NCBI GenBank assembly: GCA_963975265.1
Contig: CAXBGT010000190.1
Coordinates: 1 to 10,748 of the forward strand
Reading direction: 5' to 3'
Source: CAJXUU01 sp963975265
GTDB lineage: Bacteria; Bacteroidota; Bacteroidia; Chitinophagales; Saprospiraceae
DNA: 10,748 nucleotides
The notes under the pieces are model-generated. The model worked only from the letters and a program-made list of their open reading frames with translations. It was not told the origin of the DNA and made no database searches. Position 1 is the first letter of the stretch. Every line of letters starts with the position of its first letter. Both the position numbers and the translations under genes were made by a program. This document shows, in pieces, positions 6,696 through 10,748 of this stretch.

Positions 6696-6745
6696 TACAT
6701 TACAGAAAAGAATACAACTTACAAAAGAGATTACAACTTACAAAA
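6696..6745 (+). repeat. Direct repeats of TACAACTTACAAAA ending at the ppc start codon
   Basis: Two perfect 14-bp copies lie at 6713-6726 and 6732-6745, offset by 19 bp, and the second ends one base before the ppc ATG. A degenerate third copy, TACATTACAGAAAAG, begins near 6696. They fill almost the whole spacer between the rhomboid and ppc genes, so they sit in the untranslated leader of ppc or at its promoter. They could be a protein-binding site, a translation-enhancing A-rich leader, or simple slippage. Confidence 0.75.
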
Positions 6746-6746
6746 T

Positions 6747-9299
6747 ATGAAAAATTCTAAAAAAGTACAGCGGTACAAGGAGCTGGTAGAGAACAAGTAT
6801 AAAGTCTACAACAGTCTCTTTATGAATTTACCTTATGAGAGAGTAGAAAATATAGGTATGCTGATACCACTGTTACACAAGACTTGCCAAGAAGGTCTAG
6901 CGGTTGGACAAAATCCAATGCAGATCATTGATCACTTTTTTGATCAACATACGGCAATAATAAATGAGGATGATAAAATAGACTTCTTTTTCAGAGTCAT
7001 TCAATATGTAGAAAGGCAAGTAGTTTTATTCGATAGTGTTGAAGATGCTAGGCTTACTGCTCCATCTGAGAAAAAATCAAATGCTCCGCTTTCCAAATTG
7101 ATAAACAGACTGTCAGGGGATAAGCTAATGGAAGCCAAAGAGAAACTATCTGATTTTGGGGTAAGGATTGTTTTTACTGCTCATCCAACTCAGTTTTATC
7201 CATTATCAGTGCTAGATATTATCGATAATCTTCGAGGTCAGATCTCTAAGAATGAAATAATAGCGATTGACCTAAGCTTACAACAGCTTGGCATGACAAG
7301 TTTCATAAATGCAAGTAAACCTACTCCATTCGAAGAGGCTAAGAATATCATCTATTATCTAAGAAATGTATATTATGATGCTATTGGTGAAATCTATAAC
7401 AGCATTAAGGATCAGCTAAGTGATAGTGAAGAATTCGATAATCCCAATCTAGTGAAAATTGGATTCTGGCCAGGGGGAGATAGAGATGGAAATCCATTTG
7501 TGACAGCAGATACTACAACAGCTGTTGCTGACGAATTGCGAATGACTTTACTCAAATGTTACTATCATGAGTTGAAGGCGTTGCAGAAAAAGTTAACTTT
7601 TAAGAATGTTACAAAACCACTAAACGATCTGCGGAATAAGCTTTATGAATGTATGTTTGACGAAGATGTAGTTATTACCTTCGAGGAGATTATATCTCCT
7701 TTGGATCAAATCCACGCTATAGTATTAAGATCTTACAATGGATTATTCATCGAGGATTTGAATAAACTTAGAGACAAAGTACATATTTTCAAGACTCACT
7801 TTGCGACTTTAGATATCCGTCAAGATTCAAGCATACATATTGTAGTAGTTGATGCAATCATTAGCAAATATGGGCTAGCTAACAAACCATTTTCTGAATT
7901 ATCAGATGAGGAAAAAATGGATCTTGTCTTGAACAGTAATGTTAATGTAAATGCAGAAGATTTTGATGAACCTATCATTGTAGATACAATAAAAAATATT
8001 AAGAACCTTAAAACTATCCAGCAGAAAAACGGAGAACAAGGTTGCAATAGATATATCATCAGTAACTCGGAGGATAAATATGCAATGCTATTTGTTTACG
8101 CATTGTTCCGTTGGTGTGGATATAAGCCAGATGAAATCAACTTTGATATCGTTCCATTATTCGAAACAATGGAAGGCATGCAGAACTCTGACGATGTAAT
8201 GAATACCCTTTTCTCACTGCCAGACTATAGAAGTCATGTCGAAAGAAGAGGAAATAAACAAACCATAATGCTTGGTTTCTCTGATGGAACGAAAGATGGT
8301 GGATACCTCAGAGCAAATTGGAGCATTCATAATACTAAAGAATCTCTGTCTAGAATTTGTGATAAAAATAATGTTGCAGCTGTATTTTTTGATGGTAGAG
8401 GAGGACCGCCAGCAAGAGGAGGAGGAAAGACACATAAATTTTACGCTTCTCAAGCTAAGGACATCGCGAACAATGAGATTCAGCTGACCATACAAGGTCA
8501 GACGATAACAAGTACATATGGAACTAAAGAGGCCTTTATATATAACGTTGAACAAATGATCACTGCAGGCTTGGTTAATCATCTAGACAAAGATGAGAGA
8601 CCAGATCTATCTGATCACGAAAGAGCCCTGATGGAAGAACTTGGTGACTTAAGTTTTGAAAAGTATGATTCTCTAAAAAAACATGATAGGTTTATTCCGT
8701 ATTTAGAAGAAATGAGTACCCTCAAATACTATGGTAATGCAAATATTGGCAGCCGGCCTGGTAAAAGAGGAAATAAAAAGCAACTTACATTAAGTGACTT
8801 AAGGGCTATTTCTTTTGTTGGTTCATGGAGCCAATTGAAACAGAATGTACCTGGATATTTTGGTATTGGTACAGCAATAAATACATTGAAATCTCAAAAT
8901 AGAATTCAAGAAGTGATTGATCTGTTTAATGAGATGCCATTCTTCAAGGCACTGATTCTCAATAGTATGATGTCCCTTACTAAATCATATTTCGAACTCA
9001 CATCTTACATGAAGAAAAATGAGAAATACAGTGAATTCTGGCAAATACTATACGATGAATACAGGCTATCAATCGATATGCTCTTGGAAATATCTGGATA
9101 TTCTGAACTTATGGAGGAGGAACCAATTTCGAAAACATCAATAGGCATAAGAGAGCACATCGTTCTCCCTTTGTTAACCATCCAACAATACGGACTACAA
9201 AAATTAGCCGAGGCTGATAATGATCATCAAGAAGTATATGAGAAAATTGTTACACGGTCACTTTATGGTAATATTAATGCTAGTCGGAATTCGGCATAA
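6747..9299 (+). CDS. ppc: Phosphoenolpyruvate carboxylase
   Basis: The enzyme joins bicarbonate to phosphoenolpyruvate to give oxaloacetate and phosphate, refilling the TCA cycle; it is cytoplasmic and usually a tetramer. At 850 residues it is slightly shorter than the E. coli enzyme. Signatures in order are FTAHPTQ with catalytic His146, GGDRDGNPFVTADTT (244-258), DIRQDS near 356, PLFETMEG with metal ligand Glu473, GFSDGTKDGG with Asp513 and Lys516, the mobile loop FDGRGGPPARGGG (548-560) with Arg551 and Arg557, SRPGKRG, LRAISFVGSWSQ, and the C-terminus NASRNSA in place of the usual RNTG. Differences from the E. coli type are Asp549 for His in FHGRGG and QGQ for QGE near 583-585; I believe other Bacteroidota share at least the first. 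The gene is intact, follows the rhomboid gene by 54 bp and is closed by a terminator at 9315. Confidence 0.95.
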   Translation: MKNSKKVQRYKELVENKYKVYNSLFMNLPYERVENIGMLIPLLHKTCQEGLAVGQNPMQIIDHFFDQHTAIINEDDKIDFFFRVIQYVERQVVLFDSVEDARLTAPSEKKSNAPLSKLINRLSGDKLMEAKEKLSDFGVRIVFTAHPTQFYPLSVLDIIDNLRGQISKNEIIAIDLSLQQLGMTSFINASKPTPFEEAKNIIYYLRNVYYDAIGEIYNSIKDQLSDSEEFDNPNLVKIGFWPGGDRDGNPFVTADTTTAVADELRMTLLKCYYHELKALQKKLTFKNVTKPLNDLRNKLYECMFDEDVVITFEEIISPLDQIHAIVLRSYNGLFIEDLNKLRDKVHIFKTHFATLDIRQDSSIHIVVVDAIISKYGLANKPFSELSDEEKMDLVLNSNVNVNAEDFDEPIIVDTIKNIKNLKTIQQKNGEQGCNRYIISNSEDKYAMLFVYALFRWCGYKPDEINFDIVPLFETMEGMQNSDDVMNTLFSLPDYRSHVERRGNKQTIMLGFSDGTKDGGYLRANWSIHNTKESLSRICDKNNVAAVFFDGRGGPPARGGGKTHKFYASQAKDIANNEIQLTIQGQTITSTYGTKEAFIYNVEQMITAGLVNHLDKDERPDLSDHERALMEELGDLSFEKYDSLKKHDRFIPYLEEMSTLKYYGNANIGSRPGKRGNKKQLTLSDLRAISFVGSWSQLKQNVPGYFGIGTAINTLKSQNRIQEVIDLFNEMPFFKALILNSMMSLTKSYFELTSYMKKNEKYSEFWQILYDEYRLSIDMLLEISGYSELMEEEPISKTSIGIREHIVLPLLTIQQYGLQKLAEADNDHQEVYEKIVTRSLYGNINASRNSA

Positions 9300-9314
9300 G
9301 CATTCACTTTAGAT

Positions 9315-9357
9315 AAAACAAAAGCGTTTTTCATAATTGGAAATAGCTTTTGTTTTT
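9315..9357 (+). terminator. Rho-independent terminator after ppc
   Basis: The arms AAAACAAAAGC (9315-9325) and GCTTTTGTTTT (9346-9356) are perfectly complementary over 11 bp, and inner TTTC/GAAA pairing can shorten the loop. The right arm itself ends in a T-rich run (TTTTGTTTTT). It begins 16 bp after the ppc stop. Because the arms are A- and T-rich on opposite sides, it could also stop leftward transcription from the yqaE-like gene. Confidence 0.85.
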
Positions 9358-9503
9358 ATTGATTTGTCTCATTTAATCTGATTAATTTGTAACTATCCAG
9401 ATACTTCAGAAGATAATTAAGAAGCATTGATGGCTATTTGTCCATCTCTTCAATTTGACTAACTCATAAGTCAACTTTCTTAGCAGGTTGATTATCTAGA
9501 GTA
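9358..9503. other. Short intergenic stretch with small inverted repeats
   Basis: This gap lies between two convergent genes, ppc and the yqaE-like gene. It holds TTGACT / AGTCAA (9455-9460 and 9469-9474, loop of 8), which lies just downstream of the yqaE-like stop and may be its weak terminator, and a smaller GATGG / CCATC stem near 9428-9445. No coding sequence was seen. Confidence 0.4.
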
Positions 9504-9659
9504 TTAATCTTCCTTATTCAATATTATCAATGCTCCTATTATGCCAGGTACCCACGCACACAACGTTAATAAGAAAACGATAATAATCGAACCACAACCT
9601 TTGTCATAAACAGCTAATGGTGGAAACAGTATGGATAGTATAACTCTAAAAATGCTCAT
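9504..9659 (-). CDS. YqaE/Pmp3 family small membrane protein
   Basis: I translated this by hand: 51 residues from the ATG at 9659-9657 to TAA at 9506-9504. The sequence has the family layout of two membrane helices: ILSILFPPLAVYDKGCG with the conserved FPPLAV and GCG, then IIIVFLLTLCAWVPGIIGAL with the conserved WxPG.IGA, and a short hydrophilic tail NKED. Members (yeast Pmp3, plant RCI2, bacterial YqaE) are associated with membrane potential and salt or cold stress; the molecular function in bacteria is not settled. It is monocistronic here, convergent with ppc and divergent from purM. Confidence 0.93.
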   Translation of the reverse strand: MSIFRVILSILFPPLAVYDKGCGSIIIVFLLTLCAWVPGIIGALIILNKED

Positions 9660-9782
9660 AGTTTGTTGCTTTTGTATATATATGTAAGTCGGTTATAGAG
9701 CACAGAAGTTTCTTCATATCGACCAAGTAATATTAATAAACGACGACCGAACGAATTACCATTAGAAATTAAACTTTTCTAT

Positions 9783-9790
9783 TACTTTTG
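9783..9790 (+). promoter_or_regulatory. Candidate -7 element for purM
   Basis: TACTTTTG matches the Bacteroidota TAnnTTTG consensus exactly and lies 23 bp before the purM ATG, giving a short leader of about 15-20 nt. The upstream -33 region is AT-rich without a clear TTG. No purine riboswitch-like structure fits in so short a leader. Confidence 0.45.
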
Positions 9791-9813
9791 TACCACTAAA
9801 ACTATCCACCACT

Positions 9814-10748
9814 ATGAGTGATTCTTTACGTTACGATCTAAGAGGAGTTTCAGCATCAAAGGAAGATGTGCATAAAGCAATTAAAAATCTAGATAAAGGT
9901 CTTTATCCATATGCGTTTTGTAAGATTTTACCAGATTATGCTGCGGGAGACGACGCATATTGTAACATCATGCATGCTGATACTGCAGGTACAAAAACTA
10001 GCCTTGCCTACATGTATTGGAAAGAAACTGGAGACATAGATGTTTGGAAAGGAATCGTACAAGATAGTATTGTCATGAATATTGATGATATGGCTTGTGT
10101 TGGAGCTGTGAATAATATCATTTTGTCATCCACCATTGGCAGAAATAAAAATCTAATTACAGCGGATGTTTTAAATGTGATCATTAATCATACACAGACA
10201 TTTCTAGATGAAATGTCAGAAAATGGTGTAGAAATGGTCTTAGCTGGTGGAGAAACTGCAGATGTCGGTGATATCGTTCGTACTATTGATGTAGGTTATA
10301 CCGCTTTTGCAAGGATGAAAAAATCTGACATTATAGATAATGACATTCAAGTCGGCGATTATATAGTTGGATTTGCATCATATGGACAGGCAACTTACGA
10401 AACAGAATATAATGGTGGTATGGGCAGTAATGGTCTTACTTCCGCACGACATGACGTATTCCATAAATCATATGCAGAGAAATACCCTGACAGCTATGAT
10501 CACAATACTCCTGAGGAAGTAATATTTTTGGGTTCTAAAAAACTAACGGATCCCACACCTATCAAAGGAGTAGATACTGGAAAATTAGTTCTCTCTCCTA
10601 CCCGTACTTATATACCTTTAATCAAAAATATAATAGAAACTAACAGATCAGATATCAATGGCATGATCCATTGTACGGGAGGTGCACAGACTAAAGTTAT
10701 GAAATTTCTCAACAAGAATTTGAGAATTATTAAAGACAATCTTTTACC
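9814..10748 (+). CDS. purM: Phosphoribosylformylglycinamidine cyclo-ligase (AIR synthase), partial (C-terminus beyond window)
   Basis: AIR synthase closes the imidazole ring in step five of purine synthesis, turning FGAM and ATP into aminoimidazole ribotide. I translated 311 codons by hand from the ATG at 9814 with no stop before the right edge. The opening LRYDLRGVSASKEDVHKAI and the long form match the Bacteroidota type of PurM, which I recall as about 390 residues, so roughly 80 are missing. Visible PurM/PurL-family motifs are the nucleotide and metal-binding HADTAGTKTS (54-63), NIDDMACVGA (89-98) and GGETADVGD (145-153), then GLTSARHDVF (207-216) and LVLSPTRTYIP at the start of the second half, and HCTGGAQTKV. 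Nothing is broken within the visible part. It diverges from the yqaE-like gene across 154 bp and probably has its own promoter. Confidence 0.93.
   Translation, partial: MSDSLRYDLRGVSASKEDVHKAIKNLDKGLYPYAFCKILPDYAAGDDAYCNIMHADTAGTKTSLAYMYWKETGDIDVWKGIVQDSIVMNIDDMACVGAVNNIILSSTIGRNKNLITADVLNVIINHTQTFLDEMSENGVEMVLAGGETADVGDIVRTIDVGYTAFARMKKSDIIDNDIQVGDYIVGFASYGQATYETEYNGGMGSNGLTSARHDVFHKSYAEKYPDSYDHNTPEEVIFLGSKKLTDPTPIKGVDTGKLVLSPTRTYIPLIKNIIETNRSDINGMIHCTGGAQTKVMKFLNKNLRIIKDNLL

Noticed and set aside
6696..6745. CRISPR-like array
   Set aside because: Units are only 14 bp with a 5-bp gap and two to three copies, far from CRISPR repeat and spacer lengths, and no cas genes are nearby.
8214..8582. 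Minus-strand open frame of 122 codons within ppc
   Set aside because: It is antisense to the conserved catalytic loop region of PEP carboxylase and has no features of its own.
9675..9683. TATATATAT run as a promoter of the yqaE-like gene
   Set aside because: It is a simple dinucleotide run without the TTTG part of the Bacteroidota -7 consensus on either strand.

Overview
The window reads as chromosomal DNA of a Bacteroidota bacterium, most likely from the Saprospiria/Sphingobacteriia side of the phylum. This is inferred from several traits: low GC, start codons with A-rich leaders and no clear Shine-Dalgarno sequence, a type IX secretion (T9SS) sorting domain, SprB-like surface repeats, a Bacteroidota-style surface lipoprotein, and Bacteroidota-type PurM and PEP carboxylase. 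Seven complete genes and two genes cut by the window edges are supported.

Left half (1-5254, all minus strand). In transcription order this part holds a 778-residue T9SS-secreted protein with five four-cysteine SprB-like repeats, an ECF-type sigma factor with a TTG start, a 488-residue protein with an inner-membrane helix, a long disordered linker and a C-terminal outer-membrane beta-barrel, and a lipoprotein that runs off the left edge. Gaps are 77 bp, an 11-bp overlap and 4 bp, so the last three are very probably one operon and the secreted protein may be its first gene. The lipoprotein carries a two-cysteine version of the repeat found in the secreted protein. The set looks like a surface-to-sigma-factor module: exposed proteins, an envelope-spanning putative sigma regulator and the sigma factor. 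That function is inferred, not shown.

Middle (5255-5597) is a 343-bp divergent intergenic region. It contains a Bacteroidota -7-like element for the secreted protein and a 7-bp inverted repeat.

Right half (5598-10748) is mostly housekeeping, plus strand: rlmH (23S rRNA pseudouridine-1915 methyltransferase), a rhomboid protease 3 bp later, and after a 54-bp spacer with 14-bp direct repeats, a PEP carboxylase (ppc) ending at a strong hairpin terminator. A 51-residue YqaE/Pmp3-family membrane protein follows on the minus strand, diverging from purM, which is cut by the right edge. The PEP carboxylase has Asp where the E. coli type has His in the FHGRGG loop.
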